Positions 54,549 through 63,605 are shown, counted from the stretch's first letter. The stretch: DNA of 64,000 nt from Sphingopyxis sp. HIX (GCF_001468285.1 NZ_LNSB01000011.1:42250-106249); one strand, 5' to 3'. Notes: a model not told the origin generated them from the letters alone. Made by a program: numbers and translations.

Positions 54549-55368
54549 GCGCGATGTCCGGCGCGTCTTCCTGTTTCATGCCGATCGTGTGGTAACCCGC
54601 GTCGACATGGTGCGTCTCGCCGGTGACCCCCGACGACAGGTCGCTGAGCAGATACAGCGCCGAGCCGCCGACATCGTCGATGGTGACGTTGCGGCGCAGC
54701 GGGGCGTTAAATTCGTTCCACTTCAGGATCAGGCGGAAATCGCCGATGCCCGACGCAGCGAGCGTCTTGATCGGCCCCGCCGAGATCGCGTTCACGCGCA
54801 CCCCCTGCGGACCATAGTCGTTGGCGAGATATTTGACGCTGGTCTCGAGCGCCGACTTGGCGACGCCCATGACATTGTAATGCGGGATCACCTTCTCGGC
54901 GCCATAATAGCTGAGCGTCAGCAGCGATCCGCCGCCTTTGCCCGTCTCGGGATCGTAGGCCGTCATCATCTTCGACGCGCGCTGCGCCACCGCGGTGAAG
55001 CTGTAGACGCTGATGTTCATCGTCATCAGGAAATCTTCGAGGCCGACGTCGGCATAATGGCCGCGCAGCGCCTCCTTGTTGGTGTAGCCGATCGCGTGGA
55101 CGACGAAATCGATCGTCGGCCAGCGGGTGCCCAGCGTCGCGAAGGCCGCGTCGAGGTTCGCCATGTCGGACACGTCGCAATCGATCAGGAAATCGCAGCC
55201 GAGCTCGTCGGCGAGCGGCTTCACGCGCTTGAGCATCACGTCGCCCTGGTACGAGATCGCGAGCTCGGCGCCCGCGCCATGCAGCGCCTTGGCGATGCCC
55301 CACGCGAGCGACTTGTCGTTCGCAAGGCCCATGATCAACCCGCGCTTGCCAGTCATCAGACCCGTCAT
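54541..55368 (-). CDS. fabI: Enoyl-[acyl-carrier-protein] reductase FabI
   Basis: A 275-residue NADH-dependent reductase of fatty-acid synthesis. It starts GKRGLIMGLANDKSLAWGIA, has the AIGYTNKEALRG loop and the catalytic Y-x6-K in HYNVMGVAKSAL, and the late VRVNAISAGPIKTLAASGI. It is a triclosan-type target family. The ATG at 55368 overlaps the yihY stop as ATGA; a second ATG 12 bases inside is possible. Confidence 0.96.
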   Translation of the reverse strand: MTGLMTGKRGLIMGLANDKSLAWGIAKALHGAGAELAISYQGDVMLKRVKPLADELGCDFLIDCDVSDMANLDAAFATLGTRWPTIDFVVHAIGYTNKEALRGHYADVGLEDFLMTMNISVYSFTAVAQRASKMMTAYDPETGKGGGSLLTLSYYGAEKVIPHYNVMGVAKSALETSVKYLANDYGPQGVRVNAISAGPIKTLAASGIGDFRLILKWNEFNAPLRRNVTIDDVGGSALYLLSDLSSGVTGETHHVDAGYHTIGMKQEDAPDIALA

Positions 55369-56447
55369 TTTGTATCTCCGGTCTTTTTGTCTTCGATAAT
55401 GATGTCGTCGACGCGCCCAATAGCGTCGTGGCCCAAATCCTCAACCTCTACCAAGGCAGCATTGAGTTCGGCGCCCATCACCATACCCAATCCGACGAGG
55501 TAGAAAAAGAAGAGCGCGACCATCACACCCGCCAGGCTGCCATAGGTTGCGTCGTAGCTGAGCAGGCTGGCGAGCAGGGGCGGCAGCGCGAGCGTGACGC
55601 CGATCCACCAGAGCGTCGTGAACAGCGCGCCCGGCCATTTGGGGAATTGTTTGCGGCGGTATTTCGAGGGGGTGAGGCTGTAGAAGAGCATGTAGATCGC
55701 GAGGAACAGCCCGAACCCCGACACCCCGCGCGACAGCAGGACGATGCCGAAGGACTGGAAGCGTTCGGGCAGGAAGCGCGTGACGAACTCCTCGATGCCG
55801 ACGATCAGCACCTGCATGCTGAACGACAGCAGCATCAGCACGACCGCGCCGGTGATGATCCCGATCGACAGCAGCCGGTAGTGGAAGAAACCCTTCGAGA
55901 AATGCGTGCCATAGGCGCGGCGGAGGATGTCGCGCACCGTCTCGATCAGGCTGCCGACGGTCCAAAGCGCGACGAGCGCGCCGAGCCACAGGAAGATGCC
56001 GGTGCGCGCCGACATCACCTCGCGGATCGGACCCGACAGCGCCTTCGCGACGGTCGGCGGCATCGTCGAGAAGACCGCCTCGATCGCCGCCTCGCCGCCG
56101 ACGCTGCCGCCGAAGATCGACAGCGCCGCCGCGAGCAGGATGAAGAAGGGAAAGAGCGCGATCAGCGCCAGATAGGCGAGGTTTCCTGCATGGATGAAGC
56201 CGTCGGTATAGGTGCCGACGAGAACGCGGCGGACGATCTTGAAGACGCGCGTGCCGGGGCCGAGCGACTCGCGGCCGCGGTGGATCAGCCCCTCGGCGCG
56301 CGCGCGCAACTTGACGCGCTTGGCGCGCTCGGCGCGTGCTTCGGGCGAATGCGGCGAATGGCCTTCGGCGGCGAATTGCTCGGTGACCTCAGCGGCGACC
56401 TCGCGCTCGATCGCGGCGACCGCCGCCTTGTCGGACGGCTCAGCCAC
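55365..56447 (-). CDS. YihY/BrkB-family membrane protein
   Basis: A 360-residue protein from a GTG at 56447. About 80 charged N-terminal residues precede six helices (AYLALIALFPFFILLAAAL, IFLWLGALVALWTVGSLIE, LLSIGIITGAVVLMLLSFSM, GFGLFLAIYMLFYSLTPSK, LFTTLWWIGVTLALPPLLAS, MVALFFFYLVGLGMVMGAELN). The GAELNA end and TP-SK-RR loop are typical. Function is unknown; the family was once misnamed RNase BN. It lies between the DnaJ-like gene and fabI. Confidence 0.93.
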   Translation of the reverse strand: MAEPSDKAAVAAIEREVAAEVTEQFAAEGHSPHSPEARAERAKRVKLRARAEGLIHRGRESLGPGTRVFKIVRRVLVGTYTDGFIHAGNLAYLALIALFPFFILLAAALSIFGGSVGGEAAIEAVFSTMPPTVAKALSGPIREVMSARTGIFLWLGALVALWTVGSLIETVRDILRRAYGTHFSKGFFHYRLLSIGIITGAVVLMLLSFSMQVLIVGIEEFVTRFLPERFQSFGIVLLSRGVSGFGLFLAIYMLFYSLTPSKYRRKQFPKWPGALFTTLWWIGVTLALPPLLASLLSYDATYGSLAGVMVALFFFYLVGLGMVMGAELNAALVEVEDLGHDAIGRVDDIIIEDKKTGDTK

Positions 56448-56450
56448 GCA

Positions 56451-57377
56451 TCACACGCCGAGGTCGGCCCGCACGGCGCGCGAATCGTTCCATTCGCCGA
56501 CCAGCTTCTCGAGCCCCGCGTCGCCCGCGGGCAGGTCGACCATCAACCGCACCAACTGGTCGCCGCGCCCGCCGCCCTTCTGGGTGAAGCCCCTGCCCTT
56601 GAGCCGCATCACCTTGCCCGAGGTCGACCCCGCGGGGATCGACAGCATCACCGGGCCGTCGACCGTCGGCACCTTGATCTTCGCGCCCTGCACCGCCTCG
56701 TTCAGCGTCACCGGCAGGTCGAGGCGGATGTTGGCGCCCTCGCGGACATAGAAAGGATGGTCCTTGACGCTGATCGTCACGATGCCGTCGCCATGGCCGC
56801 CGGGACCCGGCTGGCCCTTGCCCGCGAGGCGCATCTGCGTGCCCGTCTCGACCCCGGCGGGAAGCTTCAAATCGATCGTGCCGCCGTCGGCCAGCGTGAT
56901 CCGCTGCGGCGCCTGCGTCGCGGCGTCGACGAAGGAGACCGCGAGACGATAGGCGACATTGGCGCCCTTCGCCGGCGGCGCGCTGCGCCCGCCGAAACCG
57001 CCGAAAGGCCCACCGCCCCCGCCGCCGCGACCGCCGAACAGGCCCTCGAAGATGTCGCCGAAGTCGCTGCTTTCGTTGCCGAACCCACCGAAGCCGCCCT
57101 GCCCGCGCGGGTCGCCGCGGAACCCGCCGCCGCCATAGCCGAAGGGCATCGCCGGATTGCCCTCGGCGTCGATCTCGCCGCGGTCGAACTGGCCGCGCTT
57201 GGTCTTGTCCGACAGCAGGTCATAGGCCTTGGTGACGTCGGAGAATTTCTCCGACGCCTTCGGATTGTCCTTGTTCTTGTCGGGGTGCAATTCCTTGGCG
57301 AGCTTGCGGTACGCGGATTTGATCTCCGCTTCGCTCGCGCTCTTCGCGACGCCAAGGGTGGAATAGGGATCTGCCAT
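56451..57377 (-). CDS. DnaJ-class co-chaperone (CbpA-like)
   Basis: A 308-residue protein. The J domain (1-65) has the HPD motif in LHPDKNKDN. A Gly/Phe-rich linker with many GG and FGG units spans about 80-130. The two-part DnaJ C-terminal substrate-binding domain follows, without the zinc-finger region, as in CbpA. It would stimulate DnaK. It is the first gene of a minus-strand row reaching to the SLC13 gene. Confidence 0.94.
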   Translation of the reverse strand: MADPYSTLGVAKSASEAEIKSAYRKLAKELHPDKNKDNPKASEKFSDVTKAYDLLSDKTKRGQFDRGEIDAEGNPAMPFGYGGGGFRGDPRGQGGFGGFGNESSDFGDIFEGLFGGRGGGGGGPFGGFGGRSAPPAKGANVAYRLAVSFVDAATQAPQRITLADGGTIDLKLPAGVETGTQMRLAGKGQPGPGGHGDGIVTISVKDHPFYVREGANIRLDLPVTLNEAVQGAKIKVPTVDGPVMLSIPAGSTSGKVMRLKGRGFTQKGGGRGDQLVRLMVDLPAGDAGLEKLVGEWNDSRAVRADLGV

Positions 57378-57516
57378 TTTGCTCCTGTAGCCCGATAAGA
57401 TGTTGGCCGGAAAGGCCCATATGCGCGCGCGATGTGGGAATGTCGTAAAGGACGGTCAAGTTCCGCGGCGACGATGAAACTCGACCGCCGCCCCGCAGCG
57501 CATTAGAAGCGCGCGC

Positions 57517-58095
57517 ATGACGACCGATCCTTTCGCATTGTTCGACGCCTGGTTCGCCGAAGCCCGGACCAGCGAGCCCAACGACGCCAACGCCATGGCG
57601 CTCGCGACCACCACCCCCGACGGCCATCCCTCGCTGCGCATGGTGCTGCTCAAGGGCTATGGCCCCGACGGCTTTATCTTCTACACCAACCTCGACAGCC
57701 GCAAGGGGAATGAGCTCGCGGCCAACCCGCATGTCGCCTTGCTCTTCCACTGGAAATCGCTGCGCCGCCAAATCCGCATCGAGGGGCCGGTGAGCCCGGT
57801 CGACGACGCGACCGCCGATGCCTATTTCGCGACGCGCAGCCGCGACAGCCAGCTCGGCGCCTGGGCGAGCGACCAGTCGCGCCCGCTGGACAGCCGCGAA
57901 ACCTTCGAGGCGCGCTTCGCCGAAATGCAGGCGCGCTTCGAGGGCCAGGACGTGCCGCGCCCGCCGCGCTGGTCGGGCTGGCGCGTCGCGCCCCAACGCA
58001 TCGAGTATTGGCAGGACCGCGAACATCGCCTGCACGAGCGTAACCTCTTCGTCCGCGACGGCGAAAACTGGTCGAAAGGTCTCCTCTATCCATGA
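57517..58095 (+). CDS. pdxH: Pyridoxamine 5'-phosphate oxidase
   Basis: A 192-residue FMN enzyme that makes pyridoxal phosphate. It shows PNAMALAT-like NDANAMALATT, PSLRMVLLKGYGPDGFIFYT, LFHWKSLRRQIRIEG and the C-terminal WQDREHRLHERN. Length is normal. It is divergent from the CbpA-like gene over a 139-base region and overlaps the PhzF gene as ATGA. Confidence 0.96.
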   Translation: MTTDPFALFDAWFAEARTSEPNDANAMALATTTPDGHPSLRMVLLKGYGPDGFIFYTNLDSRKGNELAANPHVALLFHWKSLRRQIRIEGPVSPVDDATADAYFATRSRDSQLGAWASDQSRPLDSRETFEARFAEMQARFEGQDVPRPPRWSGWRVAPQRIEYWQDREHRLHERNLFVRDGENWSKGLLYP

Positions 58096-58907
58096 GCTGG
58101 CGCCGCTTCCCGATCACCCAGGTCGATGCCTTTGCCGACCGTCCCTTCGCGGGCAATCCCGCCGCGGTGATGCCGCTCGACGAGTGGCTCGCCGACGACG
58201 TGCTGCAGGCGATCGCCGCCGAGAACAACCTCGCCGAGACCGCCTTCCTGATCCCCGACGAGAGCGGCGAGGCCGATTATGAACTGCGCTGGTTCACCCC
58301 GGGGGTCGAGGTCGCGCTCTGCGGCCATGCGACGCTCGCGAGCGGGCATGTGCTGCTCAGCGCCGCGCCATGGCGCGACGACATGCGCTTCCGTACCCGC
58401 AAGGCCGGCATCCTCCGCGTCGCGCGCGACGGCGACGAGGGCTACAAGATGGCGCTGCCCGCCTACCCCGCCGCGCCCAAGCCGCTGCCCGATTTCGTCA
58501 AGGCGATGGGCGGCAAACCGGTCGAGACCTTGTGGCACGACGGCGGCTATGCCCTGATCGTCTACCCCGACGCCGCGAGCGTGCGCGCGCTCGATCCCGA
58601 CCTCCGCGCGCTGTCGGTCGGCGGCGACATCCTCTATATCGCGACCGCCCCCGGCGCCGGCGATCCGTCAGGCGCCGAGGTCGTCAGCCGCTGTTTCGTC
58701 CCCGGCGCGGGCATCGACGAGGATCCGGTGACCGGGTCGGCGCACAGCGTACTCACCCCCTATTGGTCGGCGCGCCTCGGCCGCGACCGCTTCGCCGCCT
58801 TTCAGGCGAGCAAGCGCGGCGGCCATGTGGGGTGCCGCGCGGACGGTGCGATGGTCGAACTCAGCGGGACGTGCGTGACGACGCTGGTGGGCGAGTTTCT
58901 GCTCTGA
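58092..58907 (+). CDS. PhzF-family isomerase-like protein
   Basis: A 271-residue protein with the two-fold diaminopimelate-epimerase-like fold. Motifs are QVDAFADRPFAGNPAAVM, NNLAETAFLIP (with the catalytic glutamate of PhzF), LRWFTPGVEVALCGHATLA and DEDPVTGSAHSVL. Many relatives have no known substrate and are not phenazine genes. It overlaps pdxH by four bases, so a link to vitamin B6 metabolism is possible. Confidence 0.92.
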   Translation: MSWRRFPITQVDAFADRPFAGNPAAVMPLDEWLADDVLQAIAAENNLAETAFLIPDESGEADYELRWFTPGVEVALCGHATLASGHVLLSAAPWRDDMRFRTRKAGILRVARDGDEGYKMALPAYPAAPKPLPDFVKAMGGKPVETLWHDGGYALIVYPDAASVRALDPDLRALSVGGDILYIATAPGAGDPSGAEVVSRCFVPGAGIDEDPVTGSAHSVLTPYWSARLGRDRFAAFQASKRGGHVGCRADGAMVELSGTCVTTLVGEFLL

Positions 58908-58919
58908 TCATTTGAAAAG

Positions 58920-59090
58920 GACTCGCACAAAGCCACGAAGCCACAAAGAGGGTTTTAATCCTCCGTTCGGGCTGAGCTTGTCGAAGCCCCGTTCTTCTCC
59001 TGAGAGAGCAGGAAAGAACAGCCCTTCGAAAGGCTCAGGGCAAACGGATTGGGGGAGCCCCCTTTGTGGCTTCGTGGCTTTGTGCGAGTC
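58920..59090. repeat. Composite nested inverted repeat, families D and E
   Basis: The outer arms are a perfect 29-base inverted repeat (58920-58948 and 59062-59090), built around the motif AAAGCCACGAAGCCACAAAG. Within it lies a second, imperfect 34-base inverted repeat (58963-58996 and 59014-59047) with GGGC...GCCC on one arm and GCCC...GGGC on the other. The element fills the gap between two convergent genes and contains no gene. Confidence 0.9.
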
Positions 59091-59104
59091 TCTTCCCCAT
59101 CGCT

Positions 59105-60259
59105 TCAAAGAGCCGCCGTCAGATCCGCCAGGCGCCGGCGCAGCTCGGGAAACTCGTCGTCGTCGGTCACCCCCAGCCGCACGATCGTCACCCGCTGCGA
59201 CGGCGAGACGATGATATACTGCCCCTGGTGCCCGATGCAGGCGAAGAGGTCGTTCGGCCCGCGGTCGGGCCACAGGCTCGGCGTCACGCCGCGCGGACGC
59301 GTGCGGTTGAGCCAGATATGGCCGCCATAGCCCGCATCCTTCGCCGAGGGCCGCAGCATGAAATCCATCCAGCTTTCGGGCAGCAGCCGCTGGCCGTTGA
59401 CGACGCCATGGTTGCGCAGGAATTCGCCGAATTTCGCATAGTCGCGCGCGGTCGCGTGCATGATCGATCCGCCGATCATCGTCCCCGCGGCGTCGAACTC
59501 CGGCGTCAGGCTGGTCATGCCGAGCGGCTCCGCCAGCCGCCCCGAAATGAACTCGCGCATCGCCTCGCGCCGCGCCTCGGGGCTTTTCGAGGGGGTCAGC
59601 GTGTCGGCCAGGATATCCGCCAGGATCACGCTGGTCGCCGAGCTGTAGTTGAAGACCTCGCCCGGCTGCGCCGCCGCAGGCTTGGCCTCGGCAAAGGCCG
59701 CCATGTCGGGCGCGCCGCCCCCGAAGAGCATCGCGACCGTGTCGCCCTCCCAGATGGGATCGCCATTTTCGACATGCTCGAGCCCCGAGGACATGTGGAG
59801 CAGGTCGGCGAGCGTGATCGCGCCGCGGGGATCGCCGCTGCGCTGCCAGGCCGCGACCGGCGCCGGCGCGTCGAGCGACAATTGGCCGTCGGAGACCATG
59901 ATCCCGGTCAGCACCGCGGTGATGCTCTTCGCCATCGACCAGCTGATCATCTTGGTCTCGGGCCCGAACCCCTCGCCATAGCGTTCGTAGACCGGTTCGC
60001 CGTCCTTCAGCACATAGAGCGCGCGCGTCTCGCCCACCGCATCGGCGTTGGCGAAGAGCGCGTCGGCCTTCGCCTTGATCGCGGGGTCGAGTGCGGGGAG
60101 CGGCGGCAGCGTGTCGACCGCCTCCTCGGACATCGACGCTCCCATCGCGGGGCCCGGCGTCGCGGGCGCGATACTGCCCTGCCCCGCCGCCTGGCCCAGC
60201 GACCAGACCCCGACGAGCGCGAGCGCGCCACTTGCCAGCAGGATTTTTTTGGTGATCAT
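59105..60259 (-). CDS. Exported serine hydrolase (class C beta-lactamase family)
   Basis: A 384-residue protein with a signal peptide (MITKKILLASGALALVGVW). The beta-lactamase-fold nucleophile motif SxxK is in SWSMAKSITA, the YxN-like site is FNYSSATS and the third box is GHQGQYI. This is the esterase/6-aminohexanoate hydrolase-like branch and need not act on beta-lactams. The ATG at 60259 is 6 bases from the opposite GTG start of the next gene, and has no clear ribosome site. Confidence 0.88.
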   Translation of the reverse strand: MITKKILLASGALALVGVWSLGQAAGQGSIAPATPGPAMGASMSEEAVDTLPPLPALDPAIKAKADALFANADAVGETRALYVLKDGEPVYERYGEGFGPETKMISWSMAKSITAVLTGIMVSDGQLSLDAPAPVAAWQRSGDPRGAITLADLLHMSSGLEHVENGDPIWEGDTVAMLFGGGAPDMAAFAEAKPAAAQPGEVFNYSSATSVILADILADTLTPSKSPEARREAMREFISGRLAEPLGMTSLTPEFDAAGTMIGGSIMHATARDYAKFGEFLRNHGVVNGQRLLPESWMDFMLRPSAKDAGYGGHIWLNRTRPRGVTPSLWPDRGPNDLFACIGHQGQYIIVSPSQRVTIVRLGVTDDDEFPELRRRLADLTAAL

Positions 60260-60265
60260 GGCCGT

Positions 60266-60718
60266 GTGACTAACACCGATCCGCCCGTCCCGGCAACGCC
60301 CGAGCCGACGCCGCAACCGGCGGCGCAACCCACACCGGCACCGCTGCCTACCAGCCCCGCGCCGGAGGTGCCCGAGCGGTTGCGCGGCAAGAAGCGGCCG
60401 AGCCGCTGGGGCGGCTGCCTGCCCTGGCTGCTGATCGCGCTGGTGATCGGCGGCGGGTACCTGATCTGGAAATTCCCCTCATTCCGCGCGCAGGCCGAGC
60501 TCGGCTCGGCCTATGCCGCGCGCGTCGGCTGTTCATGCCGCTACGTCCAGGGACGAAGCCTCGAAAGCTGCACCACCGACTTCGCGCCGGGTATGGAGTT
60601 GGTCTCGCTGAGCGAAGACCCCGCGACCAAGACGGTCACCGGCAGCGTCCCCCTGCTCGCCTCGCGCAGCGCGCGCTACGCTGGCGCGAGCGGCTGCCTG
60701 CTCAGGCCCGAGGACTAA
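60266..60718 (+). CDS. Hypothetical Pro-rich single-helix protein
   Basis: A 150-residue protein from a GTG at 60266. The first 50 residues are proline, alanine and threonine rich (TPEPTPQPAAQPTPAP). A helix (LPWLLIALVIGGGYLIW) follows at about 60-78, then a domain with three cysteines near GCSCRYVQGRSLESC and one near the end. GGTGATC, an excellent Shine-Dalgarno match, lies eight bases upstream within the opposite gene. Function unknown. Confidence 0.72.
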   Translation: MTNTDPPVPATPEPTPQPAAQPTPAPLPTSPAPEVPERLRGKKRPSRWGGCLPWLLIALVIGGGYLIWKFPSFRAQAELGSAYAARVGCSCRYVQGRSLESCTTDFAPGMELVSLSEDPATKTVTGSVPLLASRSARYAGASGCLLRPED

Positions 60719-60975
60719 CGGTCCCGAGGACCGGGTACGAACAGCGCCGCGCCGACCGCGACCGCCGCCGGCGCGCCGAAGACGAGGATCCAGATCGCCG
60801 CCTCCTCGCCCCAGCCGTAACCCGCGTAAAGCACGCCGACGAGCAGATTGCCGACCGAGACGAGCAGCCACAGCAGGACGAACAGCCGCGTCGCGCGGCG
60901 GACGTCGCGGATCGCCAGCCGCAGTATGATGAGCAACGCGACGCCTGCGATCAGCATGATGACGGTGTGCGACAT
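60715..60975 (-). CDS. Small three-helix membrane protein
   Basis: An 86-residue protein with three hydrophobic segments (VIMLIAGVALLIILRLAI, RLFVLLWLLVSVGNLLVGVLYAG, AIWILVFGAPAAVAVGAALFV, in parts). I start at the ATG at 60975, because GGGGAG is eight bases upstream; the ATG at 60981 overlaps the AraC stop as ATGA and is also possible. Its stop shares CTAA with the convergent gene. No known function. Confidence 0.7.
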   Translation of the reverse strand: MSHTVIMLIAGVALLIILRLAIRDVRRATRLFVLLWLLVSVGNLLVGVLYAGYGWGEEAAIWILVFGAPAAVAVGAALFVPGPRDR

Positions 60976-60977
60976 GA

Positions 60978-61754
60978 TCATGTCTCCCCCATGGTGGCGA
61001 CCCCGGCAAAGCGCCGGCGCCATTCGCCCGGCGACTGGCCGAGCTTGTCGCGAAACGCCGCGCACAGATGCGCGTGGCTCGAAAAGCCGGTGGCGAAGGC
61101 GATCTCCGCCACCGACAGCGGCCGGTTCATCAGATACCAGCGCGCGCGCCGCAGCCGCTGGCGCAGCAGATATTGCCGCGGGGTGCGCCCCGTCGCGCGC
61201 GCGAAATGGGCGATCAGGCTGTTGACCGACATGCCTGCCTCGGCGGCCAGTTCCTCGACGGTCAGCGGGGTTTCGATGCGTGCCTCGATCAGCGCGAGCA
61301 GCGCGTCGATCCGGTGCGCGGCGCGCGCCGGGGTCCGCGCGGCCGGCGCGCCGTCGATCGCGGCGGCGATCAGCGCGAGGAGCGGCCCGGCGGCGCCCTG
61401 GTCCCCGTCGGCCAGCGCGTGGACCAGCGCCGCCATCGCGGGGTCGTCATGCCCCGCGAGCGGCCGCGCAGATGCGCCGACCGGCAAGAGGCCGGGGTCG
61501 ATCGCGACGCGGACATAGCGCACCGCGCCGCCCTCGGCCCGCGCGCGATAGCGATGGCCCGCGGGCGCCAGCCACAGCTCGCCCGGCAGCGGATCGCCCA
61601 AGGACGTGCGCCGTCCGTCGAGCCAGGTCTCGAGCCGGTGATAGCTGCCCGCCTCATGGAGAATCAGCGCATGGACGTCGGTTTCGATCGTCCAGCTTTC
61701 GGGGCCGCCGATCCGGTCGACGATGCGGGCCGCGCTGATCCCCACCCCATCCAT
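60978..61754 (-). CDS. AraC-family transcriptional regulator
   Basis: A 258-residue AraC protein with an N-terminal cupin-type sensor and a C-terminal pair of helix-turn-helix motifs (VEELAAEAGMSVNSLIAHF and VAEIAFATGFSSHAHLCAAF, then GQSPGEWRRR). It is divergent from the SDR gene across 96 bases and likely controls it. Confidence 0.93.
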   Translation of the reverse strand: MDGVGISAARIVDRIGGPESWTIETDVHALILHEAGSYHRLETWLDGRRTSLGDPLPGELWLAPAGHRYRARAEGGAVRYVRVAIDPGLLPVGASARPLAGHDDPAMAALVHALADGDQGAAGPLLALIAAAIDGAPAARTPARAAHRIDALLALIEARIETPLTVEELAAEAGMSVNSLIAHFARATGRTPRQYLLRQRLRRARWYLMNRPLSVAEIAFATGFSSHAHLCAAFRDKLGQSPGEWRRRFAGVATMGET

Positions 61755-61850
61755 GCCGCCATAATGCCGAAGTTGGGAGAATCTGAAAGCCTCGATTTGG
61801 CGGCGAGCCTAGGATCACCTCCCCACCCTTTGCTTTTCGGGAAACGGACC

Positions 61851-62624
61851 ATGACCGACCACAGCCTCAACGGAAAAACCGTCCTCATCGCCGGCGGCGC
61901 CAAGAATCTCGGCGGCCTCATCGCGCGCGACTTCGCCGCGCAGGGCGCCGCCGCCGTCGCCGTCCACTATAACAGCATCGCCGCGCGCGGCGCGGCCGAC
62001 GCCACCGTCGCCGCGATCGAGGCGGCGGGCGCGAAGGGCTTTGCCTTCCAGGCCGACCTCACCACTGCGGGCGCCGTCGAGAAGCTTTTCGCCGACGCGA
62101 AAGCCGCGATGGGCGGCATCGACATCGCGATCAACACCGTCGGCAAGGTGCTGAAAAAGCCGATGGTCGAGATCGGCGAGGCGGAGTTCGACGACATGAG
62201 CGCGGTGAACAGCAAGTCCGCCTTCTTCTTCCTGAAGGAGGCGGGCCGGCATGTCAGCGACGGCGGCAAGGTGTGCACGCTCGTGACCTCGCTGCTCGGC
62301 GCCTACACGCCCTTCTATGCCAGCTACGCCGGCACCAAGGCGCCGGTCGAACATTATACCCGCGCCGCGTCGAAGGAATTCGGCGAGCGGGGGATTTCGG
62401 TGACCGCGATCGGACCGGGGCCGATGGATACGCCCTTCTTCTACCCCGCCGAGGGCGCCGACGCGGTCGCCTATCACAAGACCGCGGCGGCGCTGTCGCC
62501 CTTCAGCCCGACCGGGCTCACCCATATCGAGGACATCGTGCCGTGGATCCGCTTCCTCGTCACCGACGGCTGGTGGATGACCGGCCAGACGATCCTCGTG
62601 AACGGCGGCTACACGACCAAATAG
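61851..62624 (+). CDS. SDR-family oxidoreductase
   Basis: A 257-residue short-chain dehydrogenase. The cofactor motif is a variant (AGGAKNLGG), the NxxG region reads NTVGK, and the catalytic YxxxK is in SYAGTKAPV. It ends in the usual TGQTILVNGGY. The gene is under likely control of the divergent AraC regulator. Substrate unknown. Confidence 0.92.
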   Translation: MTDHSLNGKTVLIAGGAKNLGGLIARDFAAQGAAAVAVHYNSIAARGAADATVAAIEAAGAKGFAFQADLTTAGAVEKLFADAKAAMGGIDIAINTVGKVLKKPMVEIGEAEFDDMSAVNSKSAFFFLKEAGRHVSDGGKVCTLVTSLLGAYTPFYASYAGTKAPVEHYTRAASKEFGERGISVTAIGPGPMDTPFFYPAEGADAVAYHKTAAALSPFSPTGLTHIEDIVPWIRFLVTDGWWMTGQTILVNGGYTTK

Positions 62625-62633
62625 GCTCCTCGC

Positions 62634-62671
62634 GGCGGGCGGCCCCACCACCCCTCCCGGGGACGCCCGCC
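62634..62671. terminator. Hairpin between convergent SDR and hydrolase genes
   Basis: GGCGGGCG (62634-62641) pairs with CGCCCGCC (62664-62671), with an inner CCCC/GGGG pair, followed by CCTTTT. It can serve the SDR gene on the plus strand. Confidence 0.6.
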
Positions 62672-62678
62672 GGCCTTT

Positions 62679-63593
62679 TCAGGCGAGGAATGCGTCCATC
62701 GCGGCGTTGACCGCGTCGGGCGCTTCCCAGGTCACGAAATGGCCGCAGCCGGGCACCTTCACGATCGTCGCGTTCGGCACCAGGTCCTCGATGCCTTCGA
62801 GGTTGCTCGGCGGCAGCGCGACGTCGTCGAGCGCCCAGATCACCAAGGTCGGGATTTCGAGCTTCGGGAAGGGCATGGCGGGCGGCTCGACGAAGGGCGC
62901 GTCCATCGGCGGCACGTCCATCGGCGAGGCGCGGTACCAGTTGAGCATGCCGAAACAGGCGTCGCGATCCTCCCACCAGGCGAGCGACCGCGCGACCTCC
63001 TCGGGCGGGGTCGGCATGCCCTCGAGCCGCCCCTCGAACGCCTTGGCGAGCACGCCCGCGAGGCCCTGTTCGCGCACGAGCGCGTCGGTCGCGGGGTCGC
63101 GGAACAGGCGGATATACTGGCTCGCGGCGCGCTGCGCGGGATCGGTCTGGAGCAGGCGGCCGAAGATGCCGGGATGCGGCGCATTGGCGATCACCGCGCG
63201 CGTCACGCGCCCCGCCCATGCGGGCGCCATCCCGCCCGGCTGGCCCGCGAGCGCGATGCCCCAGCTGATCGCGCCGCCCCAGTCGTGCCCGACGATGGTG
63301 AAGGTCTCGACCCCCAGCGCATCGGCAAGCGCGAAGATGTCGGCGAACAGCTTGTCGGGCGTATAGTCGGCGACGTCCTGCGGCTTCGACGATCCGCAAT
63401 AGCCGCGCTGGTCGGGCGCGATGCAGCGGAAGCGCGTCGCGAAATGCGGCAGCTGGTGGCGCCAGGTGCGGTGCGATTCGGGAAAGCCGTGGAGGAAGAC
63501 CAGCACGGGCGCGTCGCGCGGCCCGATATCGACGACGTCGAGTTCGACCCCGGTCGAAAGCTTCACCCGCTGCTGCTCGAAATCGCCGATCAT
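62679..63593 (-). CDS. Epoxide-hydrolase-like alpha/beta hydrolase
   Basis: A 304-residue hydrolase with the HGFPESHRTW oxyanion motif, the nucleophile in VGHDWGGAISWG (an aspartate, as in epoxide hydrolases and haloalkane dehalogenases), the acid region WALDDVALP and the final histidine in PGCGHFVTWEAP. I start at the ATG at 63593 as GGAG lies seven to ten bases upstream; the ATG at 63605 is also in frame. A perfect hairpin sits just before that upper ATG. Confidence 0.92.
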   Translation of the reverse strand: MIGDFEQQRVKLSTGVELDVVDIGPRDAPVLVFLHGFPESHRTWRHQLPHFATRFRCIAPDQRGYCGSSKPQDVADYTPDKLFADIFALADALGVETFTIVGHDWGGAISWGIALAGQPGGMAPAWAGRVTRAVIANAPHPGIFGRLLQTDPAQRAASQYIRLFRDPATDALVREQGLAGVLAKAFEGRLEGMPTPPEEVARSLAWWEDRDACFGMLNWYRASPMDVPPMDAPFVEPPAMPFPKLEIPTLVIWALDDVALPPSNLEGIEDLVPNATIVKVPGCGHFVTWEAPDAVNAAMDAFLA

Positions 63594-63605
63594 GCTCCGC
63601 TCCAT

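Noticed and set aside
55428..57398. A 656-codon plus-strand open frame opposite yihY and the DnaJ-like gene
   Set aside because: Its composition is that of a shadow frame (runs of R, E, D, Q, H), and it covers two well-supported genes on the other strand.
58920..59090. Transposon terminal inverted repeats
   Set aside because: The arms are only about 113 bases apart, with no gene or target-site duplication between or around them.
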